Counted from the first letter of the stretch, positions 9,128 through 20,712 are shown. The stretch is 64,000 nucleotides of DNA from Aquincola tertiaricarbonis (GCF_023573145.1 NZ_CP097636.1:1612001-1676000); one strand, 5' to 3'. Notes: generated from the letters alone by a model not told the origin. Translations and numbers: made by a program.

Positions 9128-10372
9128 ATGAGTTGCCACCGAGCCATGGACCGGCCGCTGCGCATCCTGCACATCACCGAGCGCTTGTGGCCGCCCGGCG
9201 GCGCCGAGCGCCTGCTGGCCGACACCGCCGCCGGCCTGGCCGCACAAGGCCACCACAGCCTGACCCTGGTGGCCGAGGACAGCGAGCCCGGGCCCGATGC
9301 GGCGATGCCGGTGCTGCGCTGGCCCCGGGTGCTGGGCCCTCGCCCGGCCTGGCGACTGCGGCCGCGGCTGGACGCGCTGCTGCAGCAGTGCCAGCCCGAC
9401 CTGGTGCACCTGCACAACACCGCCGGCTTCTTCAGCCCGGTGCTGATCGCCCACCTGCACCGCCGGCTGCCGGTGCTGCGCTATGTGCACGATGCGCGGC
9501 TGGCCTGCCTGCGTTCGCCCAGCAAATGCCTGCCCGGCGGCGGCCTGTGCCCGCATGCGATGGGCCTGCCATGCCTGGCGCGCTGCTACCCGGTGACCTC
9601 ACCCGGCGGTCACCGGCTGGGCGACAAACACACCTTGATGGCCTTTGCCGACCTGTGGGTCACGCGCCGGCTGCCCGCGGTGGCGGTGGGCAGCGCCTAC
9701 ATGCGCATGCTGCTGCGGCAGAACGGCGTGGCCGACCACCGGCTGCACCTGCTGCCCGGCTTCACGCAACGCGAAGGCCCGCGCTGCCCGCCACAGCACG
9801 GGCTGCTGCTGGCCATCGGCCGCTTCGACGGCATCAAGGGCCTGGAAGGGCTGCCCGACCTGCTGGCCCGGCTGCGGGCGCCGCACTGGCAGGCGGTGCT
9901 GGTGGGCGACGGGCCGAACCTGGCCGACACGCAGGCGCGAGCCCAGGCGCTGGGCCTGGCGGGCCGCATCCGCTTCGTCGGCCGGCTGGAGGCCGATGCG
10001 CTGACGCCCTGGCTCACCGCCTGCCAGCTGCTGCTGTGCCCCACCCAGGTGCCCGAGGCCTTCGGCCTGGTGGGCATTGAGGCCCTGGCCCACGGCCGGC
10101 CGGTGGTGGCCTACGACCTCGGCGGCGTGCGTGAATGGCTGCAGCCGCACCGCACCGGCGTGCTGGTGCCCGCGGGCGACGCGGCCGCCTTCGCGGCCGC
10201 GGTGGACGGCCTGCTGGCCGAACCGGAGCTGGCGGCTTCGCTGGGCGCGCACGGCCGGGCGCTGGTGTCGCACCGCTTCCGGCCGCAGCACCACCTGCAG
10301 CCGCTGCTGAACTTGTACAGACAACTGGCCGGCCAGCGCGCCGGCACGGCGGATGAGCGCATTCCAGGTTGA
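9128..10372 (+). CDS. Glycosyltransferase, GT4 family
   Basis: A second GT-B enzyme, up to 414 residues. It opens with the donor/acceptor loop RILHITERLWPPGGAERLL, and the C-terminal half has AIGRFDGIKGLEGLPDLLARL and VPEAFGLVGIEALAHGRPVV, with the two conserved glutamates. The in-frame ATG at 9146 (MDRPLRIL) is an equally good start, because homology begins there. It has an unusual cysteine-containing insert (KCLPGGGLCPHAMGLPCLAR) near residue 140. The 3' end overlaps the next gene by 20 bp, which keeps it in the operon. Confidence 0.86.
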   Translation: MSCHRAMDRPLRILHITERLWPPGGAERLLADTAAGLAAQGHHSLTLVAEDSEPGPDAAMPVLRWPRVLGPRPAWRLRPRLDALLQQCQPDLVHLHNTAGFFSPVLIAHLHRRLPVLRYVHDARLACLRSPSKCLPGGGLCPHAMGLPCLARCYPVTSPGGHRLGDKHTLMAFADLWVTRRLPAVAVGSAYMRMLLRQNGVADHRLHLLPGFTQREGPRCPPQHGLLLAIGRFDGIKGLEGLPDLLARLRAPHWQAVLVGDGPNLADTQARAQALGLAGRIRFVGRLEADALTPWLTACQLLLCPTQVPEAFGLVGIEALAHGRPVVAYDLGGVREWLQPHRTGVLVPAGDAAAFAAAVDGLLAEPELAASLGAHGRALVSHRFRPQHHLQPLLNLYRQLAGQRAGTADERIPG

Positions 10373-11603
10373 GCTGCACCAGGACCTGGCCGCCATCGAG
10401 GCGCTGGCGCCGGCCTGGCGGCAGCTGAGCGCCGGCTCGCCCACGGCGCTGCCGTTCAACGACGTGGACTGGGTGCTGGCCTTCTGGCGCCACCTGGCAA
10501 GGCCCGGCTTCGTCGATCAGCCGTGTACGCCTTGCGTGGTGACGGTGCACGACCATGGCCGGCTGGCCGGCATCGCCGTGTTGCGCATCGAGACGCGCAC
10601 GCTGCCGGGCACCACGGTGCGCGTGGCCCGCTGGCTGGCCGAGGGCCCGTCCGACTACGGCGACCTGCTGCTCGAGCGGCCTTCGCCGGTGCTGGTGGAT
10701 GCGCTGCTGGAGCCCCTGCTGCAGGGCCCGCAGGCCTGCGAGCTGCTGGACCTGCGCGAATGCCGCGGCGATTCGCCGGTGCTGCCGCTGCTGCGCACGG
10801 TGCTGCAGCAGCGCTGCACGCGCCTGCAGGACACGCCCGACAGCGACTGCCGCGTGGTGCCCGCCGCCGCCAGCTACACCGCTTATGCCGAAGCCCAGTT
10901 CAGCGCCAAGCGCCGCAAGGACTTCCGCCGCGAATGGCGGCGGCTGCAGGAAGACGGCCGTTATGCGTGCCAGATGCGCCATCGCCTGCCCGACGTCGGC
11001 GCCTGGGCGGCGGAGGCGGGTGACGTGCAGGCCTCGCACCCCGCGGCGGGCCGCGACCGGCCGGGCGAATTCAACCACCTGCACTTCAGCGCCTTCCTGC
11101 GTGAGCTGCTGCGCGTGGGCGGCGAGCGGGGCTGGCTGCGCGCGGCCGAACTGCGTTGCGAGGGCCGGCTGGAGGCCTACTTCCTGAGCTGGGCCTACCG
11201 CGGCCGCTACTACGTCTACAACACCGCCCACCGCAGCGAGGTGCAGGCCGTGGGCGGCGGCAAGCTGGTGATGCTGTACATGCTGCAGCAGCTGATCGAC
11301 GAAGGCGGCGGGCCGGTGGACTTTCTGCGCGGGGCCGAGGCCTACAAGGAGGTGCTCAGCGACGCGGTGGTGCGCAACCGCCGGCTGCAGGCCGTGGCCC
11401 CCGGCGCCCGCGCCGCCTGGGCCGCCAAGTGGTGGCTGGACTGGCTGCCGCGCAGCGCCGCCACGCCGGGCCGCCGCGACCGGGTGCTGCAGCGCCTGGG
11501 CCGTCAAGGCCTGCAAGTCACACTGGCCGACAGCGCCGCCCGCTTGTGTCACCGCTTGCAACAGGGCGTGCGATGCTCGGGCCCTCGCCCACCCCCGGAA
11601 TGA
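10353..11603 (+). CDS. FemAB/BioF2-like GNAT acyltransferase
   Basis: The fourth Acetyltransf_6 family protein of the cluster, 416 residues. Landmarks are FSAKRRKDFRREWRRLQED near residue 190, FNHLHFSAFLRELLRVGG, LEAYFLSWAYRGRYYVYN and DFLRGAEAYKEVLS near 330. This last motif replaces the DFVG signature of the other three, so it belongs to a separate subgroup, closer to cellulose-biosynthesis CelD-like acetyltransferases. It overlaps the glycosyltransferase upstream and the PIG-L gene downstream. It is probably a glycan acyltransferase; acceptor unknown. Confidence 0.8.
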   Translation: MSAFQVELHQDLAAIEALAPAWRQLSAGSPTALPFNDVDWVLAFWRHLARPGFVDQPCTPCVVTVHDHGRLAGIAVLRIETRTLPGTTVRVARWLAEGPSDYGDLLLERPSPVLVDALLEPLLQGPQACELLDLRECRGDSPVLPLLRTVLQQRCTRLQDTPDSDCRVVPAAASYTAYAEAQFSAKRRKDFRREWRRLQEDGRYACQMRHRLPDVGAWAAEAGDVQASHPAAGRDRPGEFNHLHFSAFLRELLRVGGERGWLRAAELRCEGRLEAYFLSWAYRGRYYVYNTAHRSEVQAVGGGKLVMLYMLQQLIDEGGGPVDFLRGAEAYKEVLSDAVVRNRRLQAVAPGARAAWAAKWWLDWLPRSAATPGRRDRVLQRLGRQGLQVTLADSAARLCHRLQQGVRCSGPRPPPE

Positions 11604-12499
11604 ACCTGCCCGCCAAAGCCACGACCCTGCCCACCTGGCGCCACCTGCTGGCGCGGCTGGGCCGCGAGCTGCTGCGCCGCGTGGTGGCCGATGGCCTGCC
11701 GCCCACCGTGCGGCGGGCGCTGCGGCTGCAGCTGCAGCTGGCGCATGCCAGCCAGCAGCCCGCCATGGTGCCGGCGCCCGCCGGCCGCCGCGTGCTGGTG
11801 CTGGCGCCGCATGCCGACGACGAAAGCCTGGGCTGCGGCGGCACGCTGGCGCTGGCGGCCCAGGCCGGTTGCAGCGTGCGCGTGCTGGTGCTCACCGATG
11901 GCCGCAAGGGCTACGACCCGGCCCGCCTGCCGCCGGGCGACGAAGCCGCACGCATCGGCTTCGAGCAGGCGCTGGCGGCGCAGCGGCTGCAGGAAGCCAC
12001 GGCCGCCTGCCGCTGCCTGGGCCTGCCGGCGCCGGGCTGCCTGGGCATGCCCGACGGCGCGCTCGACTCGGCGATCGGCTGGGCGCTGGACCCGTTGTCG
12101 GAGCTGCTGGCCGACTGGCGGCCCGAGCTGATATTTGCCCCCTTCGCCACCGATGCGCACCCCGACCACATGGCCGCGGCCCGGCTGCTGGCGCGGGCGC
12201 TGGCCCGTGTGCTCGCCCGCCACCAGCTGCCGGCCGATGCGCAGGTATGGGCCTACGAAACCTGGACCCCGCTGCCGGCCAACACCTTCGTGGATATCGG
12301 CGCCAGCATGGCGGCCAAGCGCGCGGCCATCGCCGCCCATGCCTCGCAGATGGAAGGCACCGATTACCTGCGGGTGTTCGAGGGCCTGGCCGCCTACCGC
12401 TCACTGGGCGCGGGCCGCCCGGGCGGCCAGGTGGAAGCCTTCCACCGCGACACGCCTGCGGGCTACATCGACCAGGTCAGGCGCGCGGCGGCGGGTTGA
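11600..12499 (+). CDS. PIG-L family deacetylase
   Basis: A 299-residue LmbE/PIG-L type zinc-dependent N-deacetylase. The metal-binding motif APHADDESLGCGG near residue 67 and the distal AHPDHMAAARLL near 190 are both intact. Family members remove acetyl groups from N-acetylglucosaminyl compounds. The ATG at 11600 overlaps the upstream stop in the ATGA arrangement; an in-frame ATG at 11573 would add nine residues. It is the last gene of the plus-strand polysaccharide cluster and its 3' end overlaps the convergent dehydrogenase gene by 23 bp. Confidence 0.85.
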   Translation: MNLPAKATTLPTWRHLLARLGRELLRRVVADGLPPTVRRALRLQLQLAHASQQPAMVPAPAGRRVLVLAPHADDESLGCGGTLALAAQAGCSVRVLVLTDGRKGYDPARLPPGDEAARIGFEQALAAQRLQEATAACRCLGLPAPGCLGMPDGALDSAIGWALDPLSELLADWRPELIFAPFATDAHPDHMAAARLLARALARVLARHQLPADAQVWAYETWTPLPANTFVDIGASMAAKRAAIAAHASQMEGTDYLRVFEGLAAYRSLGAGRPGGQVEAFHRDTPAGYIDQVRRAAAG

Positions 12500-13373
12500 G
12501 CGCGGCGATGGCCTGCACCACGGCCACCATGTCGAGTGCGCCCTGGCCCTGGTCGAAGGCCTGCTGGAACAAGGCATGCGCCTGGTCCAGCAGGGGGCTG
12601 GGCAGCTGCGCCGCCCGTGCCTGTGCGGCCACCAGCTGGCTGTTCATCAGCACGTCGCGCACCGAGGCCTGCACGCTGAAGTCCTGCGCCACCAGCTTGG
12701 CCAGCTTCATCTGCGACACCATGCTGGCCATCGGGCCGGCGTCCAGCACCTGGCGCAGCAGCTCGGTGTCCAGCCCCTGGCGCTGCGCGAAGTGAAAGCT
12801 CTCGCACAGCCCGGTGACCATGGTGATGAGGAAGAGGTTGACCGACAGCTTCATCAGCAGCGCCGAAGGCACCGCGCCGCAGGCGAACACCTGCTTGCAC
12901 ACCGGCGCCAGCAGCGGCTGCACCTGGGCCACGTCCTGGGCGTCGCCCGCCAGCATGCCCACCAGTTGCCCCGCCTCGGCCGGCTTGCGCGAGCCGGAGA
13001 CGGGTGCTTCCACGAAGCGGCCGCCGGCGGCCTGTACATCGGCCTGCAGGCCCTGCGAGTAGCCGGGCGAGGTGGTGGCCATATTCACCAGCAGCCGGCC
13101 GCGCAGCATCGCCGCGAAGGCCGGCGTGCCGCGCTGCAGCGCCTCGTCCAGCGCCGCTTCGCTGGCCAGCATGGTGATGACGATGGGCGCCCCGGCGAAC
13201 ACCGCCGCCGGCGATACCAGCCGCTGCGCGCCGTGCGCCAGCAGCGCCTCGCCCTTGCCGGGCGAGCGGTTCCACACCAGCAGCCGCCGGCCGCCACGGG
13301 CCAGGTTCAGCGCCATCGGCTCGCCCATCACGCCCAGGCCGATGAAGCCCAGGGGTGCAATGCCGTCTTCCAT
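12477..13373 (-). CDS. NAD(P)-dependent 3-hydroxyisobutyrate dehydrogenase-like oxidoreductase
   Basis: A 298-residue beta-hydroxyacid dehydrogenase. The dinucleotide-binding fingerprint is GFIGLGVMGEPMALNLARGG at the N terminus, followed by VWNRSPGKGEAL. The substrate signature is FVEAPVSGSRKPAEAGQL near residue 118, and the catalytic lysine region is LMKLSVNLFLI near 172. All three match the GarR/MmsB/GLYR family. The exact substrate (tartronate semialdehyde, 3-hydroxyisobutyrate or succinic semialdehyde) cannot be decided. Convergent with the polysaccharide cluster, probably single-gene. Confidence 0.87.
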   Translation of the reverse strand: MEDGIAPLGFIGLGVMGEPMALNLARGGRRLLVWNRSPGKGEALLAHGAQRLVSPAAVFAGAPIVITMLASEAALDEALQRGTPAFAAMLRGRLLVNMATTSPGYSQGLQADVQAAGGRFVEAPVSGSRKPAEAGQLVGMLAGDAQDVAQVQPLLAPVCKQVFACGAVPSALLMKLSVNLFLITMVTGLCESFHFAQRQGLDTELLRQVLDAGPMASMVSQMKLAKLVAQDFSVQASVRDVLMNSQLVAAQARAAQLPSPLLDQAHALFQQAFDQGQGALDMVAVVQAIAALNPPPRA

Positions 13374-13432
13374 TGCAGGCCTTTCCAGCAGGAGATGTCC
13401 CGGCGCGCAGCGTAGCGCGCCTGGGAGCTACC

Positions 13433-14074
13433 TCAAGCTGCGCGGCGGCGTGCCAGCCAGCCCACGGCCGCAAGGCCGGCGAGCATCAGCGCATAGGTTT
13501 CGGGCTCGGGCACCGGGCTGGCGAACTGGGTGCGGCCCGGGCTGCCGATGCTGCCGGCGGCCGAGCGCCAGGAAGCTTCGCCATCGCCCACGGCCGACAA
13601 CACCCAGCCCGACACCTGGTTGGCGCCCAGCACCGTGAAGCTGCCCGGCCGGCCGCTGACCTCGCTGGTGACCAGCGTGGTCTTGTCGTAGGTCAGCCGG
13701 TCCACCAGCGCGCCGCTGGCGTTGAAGAGGTTGATCTCGTCGCCGTTGCCCAGGTTGTTGGTGTAGTTGCCGATCACCTTGACGCTGGCCGCCAGCCCCC
13801 AATCGGCGCGGAACACGTCGGCCTCGGTCTCGGTGATCAGCACCGATTCGCCGGCCGCCAGGGTACCGAAGGCCGACAGGTCGAGCACGCCGGCCAGGCG
13901 GCTGTCGTCGTCGAAGCTCCAGCCGACCAGGCTGACGGGTGCGCTGCCCAGGTTGGTGAACTCGACGAATTCGCCGACGCCGCCCTTGTACATCCATTCG
14001 GTGATGGCGACGGACGGTGCGGCCTGTGCGGTGCCCGCGGCCAGGGCGAGCAGCAGGGAGAAGGTCGTTTTCAT
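13433..14074 (-). CDS. PEP-CTERM protein with lamin-tail-like domain
   Basis: A 213-residue exported protein. It has a signal peptide ending near AQAAPSV, then a lamin-tail (LTD) type beta-sandwich with VAITEWMYKG, GEFVEFTNLGSAPVSLVGW and DEINLFNASGALVD. It ends in the PEP-CTERM tail PVPEPETYALMLAGLAAVGW followed by a basic run. Such tails are recognised by an exosortase (EpsH family) and cleaved during export to the cell surface or matrix. No exosortase gene lies in this window. The protein is followed at once upstream by a second PEP-CTERM gene in the same direction. Confidence 0.87.
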   Translation of the reverse strand: MKTTFSLLLALAAGTAQAAPSVAITEWMYKGGVGEFVEFTNLGSAPVSLVGWSFDDDSRLAGVLDLSAFGTLAAGESVLITETEADVFRADWGLAASVKVIGNYTNNLGNGDEINLFNASGALVDRLTYDKTTLVTSEVSGRPGSFTVLGANQVSGWVLSAVGDGEASWRSAAGSIGSPGRTQFASPVPEPETYALMLAGLAAVGWLARRRAA

Positions 14075-14101
14075 GTTGTATAGACAGGTGAGTGGACGAG
14101 A

Positions 14102-14977
14102 TCAGGCGCCGTGGCGGCGCGTCAGCCAGGCCAACGCGGCCAGGCCGGCCAGCATCAGTGCATAGGTCTCGGGCTCAGGCACCGGCGCGGCGCTGAAGAC
14201 ATAGACGTTGGGCGTCTCGTCGGTCAGATAGATGGTGCCGTCGGCGGTGATGGTCACGCCTTCGGTGCTGCCGCTGAGGGCGCTGAAGTCCAGGCTGCTG
14301 AGCACCACGCCGCTGCGCGACACCTCCAGCAGCCGGCTCGATTCCTGGCTGAAGACCAGCAGGTTGCCGCTGCCGGGCAGCACCTGTACGTCGGCCAGGT
14401 CGAGCACGCCCAGGTTGGGCGTGAACAGCGAGGTCATCGTGTGGGTGCCGTTGTCGAAGTCGATGCTGCCGAACTGCACCGCCTGCGGGCTTTTCTCCTT
14501 CACCGTCACGAACTGGCCGTTGCTGCGGTCGTAGGAGATGCCTTCCAGCCCCACGTTGCCCACGGTCGGGCCCAGGGACACCGACTTCAGCGAGCCGCGC
14601 GCCACCGTGGCGCCGGCCTGGTAGCTGAGCTGGTAGACGTCCTGCAGGCGTTCTTCGCCGATGACGAAGCGGCCATTGCCGGTGTAGGTGAGGGCTTCGG
14701 TGTCGTTGAAGCCGCTGAGCGCCATGCTGCCCAGCACCTGGCCGCTGCGGCTCAGCTCGGTGATGTGGTCGCCTTCGTCACCCAGCACGAACAGCGTGTC
14801 GCTGTCCCAGTTCCAGGTGATGGCCGACGACTCCGACGCGGTGCTGGTGGGCAGCGCGAAGGTGCTGGACAGGCTATAGCGGCCCAGGTCCAGCCCGGCC
14901 GCCGCGGCAGGGCCGGCCAGACCGATGGCGAGCAGGGCGCCCGCGGCCAGCGCGGAAAGGGACAAGCGTGATTTCAT
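14102..14977 (-). CDS. SdiA-regulated-like beta-propeller PEP-CTERM protein
   Basis: A 291-residue exported protein. After a signal peptide (ALLAIGLAGPAAAAGLDL) comes a repetitive beta-propeller with WNWDSDTLFVLGDEGDHITE and ALTYTGNGRFVIGEERLQDV, matching the SdiA-regulated (YjiK) family. It ends with the PEP-CTERM tail PVPEPETYALMLAGLAALAW and an arginine-rich end. The PEP-CTERM tail is close in DNA and protein sequence to that of the neighbouring gene. Likely an extracellular or matrix protein; the ligand is unknown. Confidence 0.87.
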   Translation of the reverse strand: MKSRLSLSALAAGALLAIGLAGPAAAAGLDLGRYSLSSTFALPTSTASESSAITWNWDSDTLFVLGDEGDHITELSRSGQVLGSMALSGFNDTEALTYTGNGRFVIGEERLQDVYQLSYQAGATVARGSLKSVSLGPTVGNVGLEGISYDRSNGQFVTVKEKSPQAVQFGSIDFDNGTHTMTSLFTPNLGVLDLADVQVLPGSGNLLVFSQESSRLLEVSRSGVVLSSLDFSALSGSTEGVTITADGTIYLTDETPNVYVFSAAPVPEPETYALMLAGLAALAWLTRRHGA

Positions 14978-15065
14978 GCAACCTCCTGACGTTTTGCGTC
15001 AGCTTGGCGCCTGGATGTGTCACGCGCATGTCACGCCCGCGCCGGCTTCACCCCCCGGCCGAGTG

Positions 15066-15848
15066 TCAGCCCGCGCCGGGGCCGGGCAGCAGGGCCCTGG
15101 CCGCTTCGAGCCGCAGCGCCAGCGGCGCGGCTTCGTCATGCATCACGCCGAGCAGGAAGCGGCGCGCCTGGGCGGCCGCGTCGGCGGCCTCGGAAGAAGG
15201 GGCCGGGGAGGGCGCCGGAGGGGGCGAACCCGCGGCACCGGCATCGGCGTTCGCGGGCGCGTCGGCAGGCGTCCATTCGGCCAGCAAGGCCTCGAAGGCG
15301 GCATGCGGGATGGACCGCAGGCCGGCCAGCAGGTCGGCCTGACCTTCGACGCTGGGCGGCAGGTCCAGCCAGGGCGTGTCGGCGAACACCGCAGCCAGGT
15401 CGGGCGCGATGAAGGCCGCCCAGCAGTCGTCGCGGGGCTGCTGGCGCCGCACCGCCTCGGCCAGCTCCCAGGCCGGCGCACCGCCGCCCGCGGCCGGCCG
15501 TGGCAACAAGCCCAGCCGGGCCAGCGGCAGCTCGGCCAGGTAGCGTCGGCGCAGGCCGTCCAGCCAGGTCTGGGCCTGTGCCACCGGCACCGGCCGTGCC
15601 AGCGAGAACCACAGCTGCAGGCCGTCGCGGCCGTTCACCGCCACGGCGGGCTCGGGCAGGCCCAGCTCGGCCTGCACACCGCGCCACACGGCCGACAAGG
15701 CCTGCCAGTCGCCGGGCCGGGCCACTTGCAGCACGGCCGCCCGCACCCGCCCTTGTTCATCCACCCAGGCGTCGGGTGTGGCACTCGAAGCCGCATCGGC
15801 GGCGGCAGGCAGGTACAGGCGTCGGAACTCGGAGGCAAAGCGGCTCAT
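15066..15848 (-). CDS. Uncharacterised protein with a weak primase-like motif
   Basis: A 260-residue soluble protein that I do not recognise. The central stretch VNGRDGLQLWFSLARPVPV near residue 93 resembles the SGNGLH-x-YW-x-LDEPV motif of archaeo-eukaryotic-type primase-polymerases, and the following helix (TWLDGLRRRYL) fits that fold. No catalytic acidic triad can be confirmed by eye. The last 60 residues are Ala/Pro-rich. It stands alone between a PEP-CTERM gene and a hybrid kinase, with its own ATG. GC-rich third positions support real coding. Confidence 0.6.
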   Translation of the reverse strand: MSRFASEFRRLYLPAAADAASSATPDAWVDEQGRVRAAVLQVARPGDWQALSAVWRGVQAELGLPEPAVAVNGRDGLQLWFSLARPVPVAQAQTWLDGLRRRYLAELPLARLGLLPRPAAGGGAPAWELAEAVRRQQPRDDCWAAFIAPDLAAVFADTPWLDLPPSVEGQADLLAGLRSIPHAAFEALLAEWTPADAPANADAGAAGSPPPAPSPAPSSEAADAAAQARRFLLGVMHDEAAPLALRLEAARALLPGPGAG

Positions 15849-15936
15849 GGCCGAACTGTAGCGAGCACGGTGCGCCCCATGGGGCTTCGCGGACGCATCG
15901 GGGCCCCGGTGTCGGCCGGCCTGTCGGCCGCCTTGC

Positions 15937-18186
<2,250 letters not shown>

Positions 18187-18204
18187 GCCAGGCCCTCGCG
18201 CGCG

Positions 18205-20238
18205 TCAGCCATGGCCTTGCAGCCGCGGCGCGCGGCTGGCGGCCAGCAGGCTGCGCAATCCGCCCAGCACCTGGTCCACGTCGATGGGCTTGTTCCAGCT
18301 GGCGTCGAAGCCGCCGCTGCCGGGCATCGCCAGCGGCTCGGTGCGGGCGTCGGCGCTGACGGCCACGCAGGGGATGTCGCGGGTGGCGGGGTCGCTGCGC
18401 AGCGCCTGCAGCACCTGCTGGCCGCTGATGTCGGGCAGGTGCAGGTCCAGCAGGATCACGGCCGGCCGCTCGCTGTGCGCCAGCGCCAGGCCCTGGGCGC
18501 CGGTGGCGGCGGTGATCAGCCGCCAGCCGGGCTGACCTTCGATGAGGTGCTGCATCAGCAGCGTGTTCACCGGGTCGTCCTCGATGTAGAGGATGCGCTG
18601 CCGCGGGTCGGCCGGCGGCTGCGGTGGTGGCGTGGCGGCGCGGCGTTCGGCCAGCGGCAGCTGCAGCTCCACCCGCGTGCCCACGCCGGGCTTGCTCTGC
18701 ACCCGGATGCGGCCGTCCATCGCCTGCACCAGCTGGCGTGCGATCACCAGGCCCAGGCCGCTGCCCTGGGCCGGCTGGCCGGGCGCTTCCACCCGCTGCA
18801 GCGGATCGAAGAGGCGCGACAGCTGCTGCGCCGACATGCCGCGGCCGGTGTCCTCCACCGCCAGGATGGCCTGGCGGCCGCGCAGCGTCAGGTGCAGGTG
18901 CACATGGCCGCCCGGGCGGTTGTACTGGATGGCGTTGGACAGCAGGTTCTCCAGCACGCGGGCCAGCGCATCGCCATCGGCCAGCAGCGGCGGCGTGTCC
19001 GCCGGCACGTCGGCAGCCACCTGCACCTGGCGCTCGCGGGCCAGCGGGGTCAGGCGGTCCAGGCAGCGGCGCAGCGGCTCGCGCAGGTCCAGCGGGGCGG
19101 GGCGCAGCAGCGTGCGGCCTTCTTCCAGGCCGCGCACGTCCAGCAGCTGGTCGATCAGGCCCATCAGCCGGGCGCCCGACTGGCGGATGACCTCCAGCCG
19201 CTGCTGCTGCGCCGGCGGCAGCGGGGCATTGCGGTCCTGGGCCATCAGCTGCGCGAAGCCCAGCACGCCATTGAGCGGCGTGCGCAGCTCATGGCTGATG
19301 CGCGAGAGGAACTCACGCTGGTGCGGCGGCAGCCGGGTGGCCTCGGTGCCGGCGTCCGGGGCCGCGTCGTTCGAGGCTCCGGCGTCGGTGGCCGGCGCAT
19401 CACGCGGCACCGTGGGCACCGGATGGGCGGTCGCCGGCTGGCGTGCCGGCTCGGCCACGCGGCAGGTGCCCACCAGCCGGTCTTCGTCCTCGGCCTGCTG
19501 CAGCATCAGCTCCAGCGTGCGCTGGCTGCCGTCGGGCAGCGGCAGGCGCAGATGCAGCCGTTCGGTGGCGCCGGGCACCGGGGTGGAGTTGAGGGCCGCA
19601 TGGCCCAGCAGCCGGTCGTCGGGTGCCAGCAGCGCCAGCCAGTCGGCCAGCGCCAGCCAAGCCGGCGTGGCCAGCAGGCCGTGGTGGCGGCTGGCCACCG
19701 CGTCCAGCCGCAGCCGGGCGGAGACGGGGTCGTACTCCACCAGGCCCAGGTCGGCCACGCGGGCGGCCTGGCGCCAGCGGCGCTGCTGCAGGCGCAGCTC
19801 CTCCTGGCGGCGCTGCTGGTGGGTGACGTCGGTGAGCAGGCCGTGCCACAGCGCGCCGCCCGCGGGCAGCAGCTCGGGCGCGGCCACCAGCTCGTACCAG
19901 GCCTCCTTGACGCCCGGCGGGCAGATGCGCAGCCGGCAGTGGCAGGTCTGGCCCAGTTCCAGCGCCTGCGCCAGCTGGCGCTTGAGCAAGGCCAGGTCGT
20001 CTGCCGGGATGCTGCCGGCCACCACCGCGGCATCGGCCGCCAGCCGGGCGGCCGGGATCATGAAGATGCGCTGCAGCGCCTCGCTGGCGAAGGGAAAGCT
20101 GAAGCGGCCATCCTCGGCCTGGTGCAGCACGAACACCGCGGCGGGTAGCTTGTGCAGCGCGGTGCAGGGAGGCCCGGCCAGCGTCGCCGTGCCAGGATCG
20201 GACGCCCCAGGATCGACTACAGCTGGATCGGCGGACAT
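18205..20238 (-). CDS. Soluble hybrid histidine kinase/response regulator
   Basis: About 677 residues with no membrane segment. The first 300 residues look like two PAS-type sensor domains. Then come the HisKA box SRISHELRTPLNGVLGFAQL, the HATPase (LSNAIQYNRPGGHVHL, GSGLGLVIARQL) and a C-terminal receiver (ILYIEDDPVNTLLM, Asp in VILLDLHLPDISG, Lys in SWNKPI). The ATG at 20238 is preferred; a GTG at 20268 would add ten residues. Together with the membrane kinase directly downstream it may form a two-kinase phosphorelay; no separate output regulator is adjacent, so the partner is elsewhere. Confidence 0.85.
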   Translation of the reverse strand: MSADPAVVDPGASDPGTATLAGPPCTALHKLPAAVFVLHQAEDGRFSFPFASEALQRIFMIPAARLAADAAVVAGSIPADDLALLKRQLAQALELGQTCHCRLRICPPGVKEAWYELVAAPELLPAGGALWHGLLTDVTHQQRRQEELRLQQRRWRQAARVADLGLVEYDPVSARLRLDAVASRHHGLLATPAWLALADWLALLAPDDRLLGHAALNSTPVPGATERLHLRLPLPDGSQRTLELMLQQAEDEDRLVGTCRVAEPARQPATAHPVPTVPRDAPATDAGASNDAAPDAGTEATRLPPHQREFLSRISHELRTPLNGVLGFAQLMAQDRNAPLPPAQQQRLEVIRQSGARLMGLIDQLLDVRGLEEGRTLLRPAPLDLREPLRRCLDRLTPLARERQVQVAADVPADTPPLLADGDALARVLENLLSNAIQYNRPGGHVHLHLTLRGRQAILAVEDTGRGMSAQQLSRLFDPLQRVEAPGQPAQGSGLGLVIARQLVQAMDGRIRVQSKPGVGTRVELQLPLAERRAATPPPQPPADPRQRILYIEDDPVNTLLMQHLIEGQPGWRLITAATGAQGLALAHSERPAVILLDLHLPDISGQQVLQALRSDPATRDIPCVAVSADARTEPLAMPGSGGFDASWNKPIDVDQVLGGLRSLLAASRAPRLQGHG

Positions 20239-20463
20239 GGCGGCGCGGCTCGTACAGCGAGAGCCCACTTCAGTTACAACGCAACTATTGTCTTAGGGAT
20301 AGACACGCCGGCAAGTACTTCGTCACGGAAAGTAGGGGCTGAAACAACAAACCCGCCTCCCGCGGACGCGGTGCTTTCCCAGGGGGCGGCCCCGCCGAGC
20401 CCGGCAGAATGACGTCCCCGGCGCCCTGGCGGCGCCTTCTCGACAACCGTTTCCACACACACC

Positions 20464-20712
20464 ATGACCGACGCCGACAACCGGCCCCCGCTGCCCGACC
20501 ACCTGTCCATCGACCCCCGCAGCCCGCACCATGTGCCGGCGGTGTTCGAGCACGACATTGGCATCCGCTTCAATGGCAAGGAGATGACCAACGTCGAGGA
20601 GTATTGCGTCAGCGCCGGCTGGGTGAAGGTGCCCGCCGGCAAGACGCTGGATCGCAAGGGCCGGCCGCTGCTGCTGCAGCTCAAGGGCAAGGTGGAGCCT
20701 TTCTATCGCTGA
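20464..20712 (+). CDS. DUF3297 family protein
   Basis: An 82-residue protein matching the DUF3297 family by its conserved stretches HHVPAVFEHDIGIRFNGKE, VEEYCVSAGWVKVPAGKT and KGRPLLLQLKGKVEPFY. The length is normal for the family. Function is unknown. It is divergent from the kinase gene on the left and stands alone, 87 bp before the next coding region. Confidence 0.85.
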   Translation: MTDADNRPPLPDHLSIDPRSPHHVPAVFEHDIGIRFNGKEMTNVEEYCVSAGWVKVPAGKTLDRKGRPLLLQLKGKVEPFYR

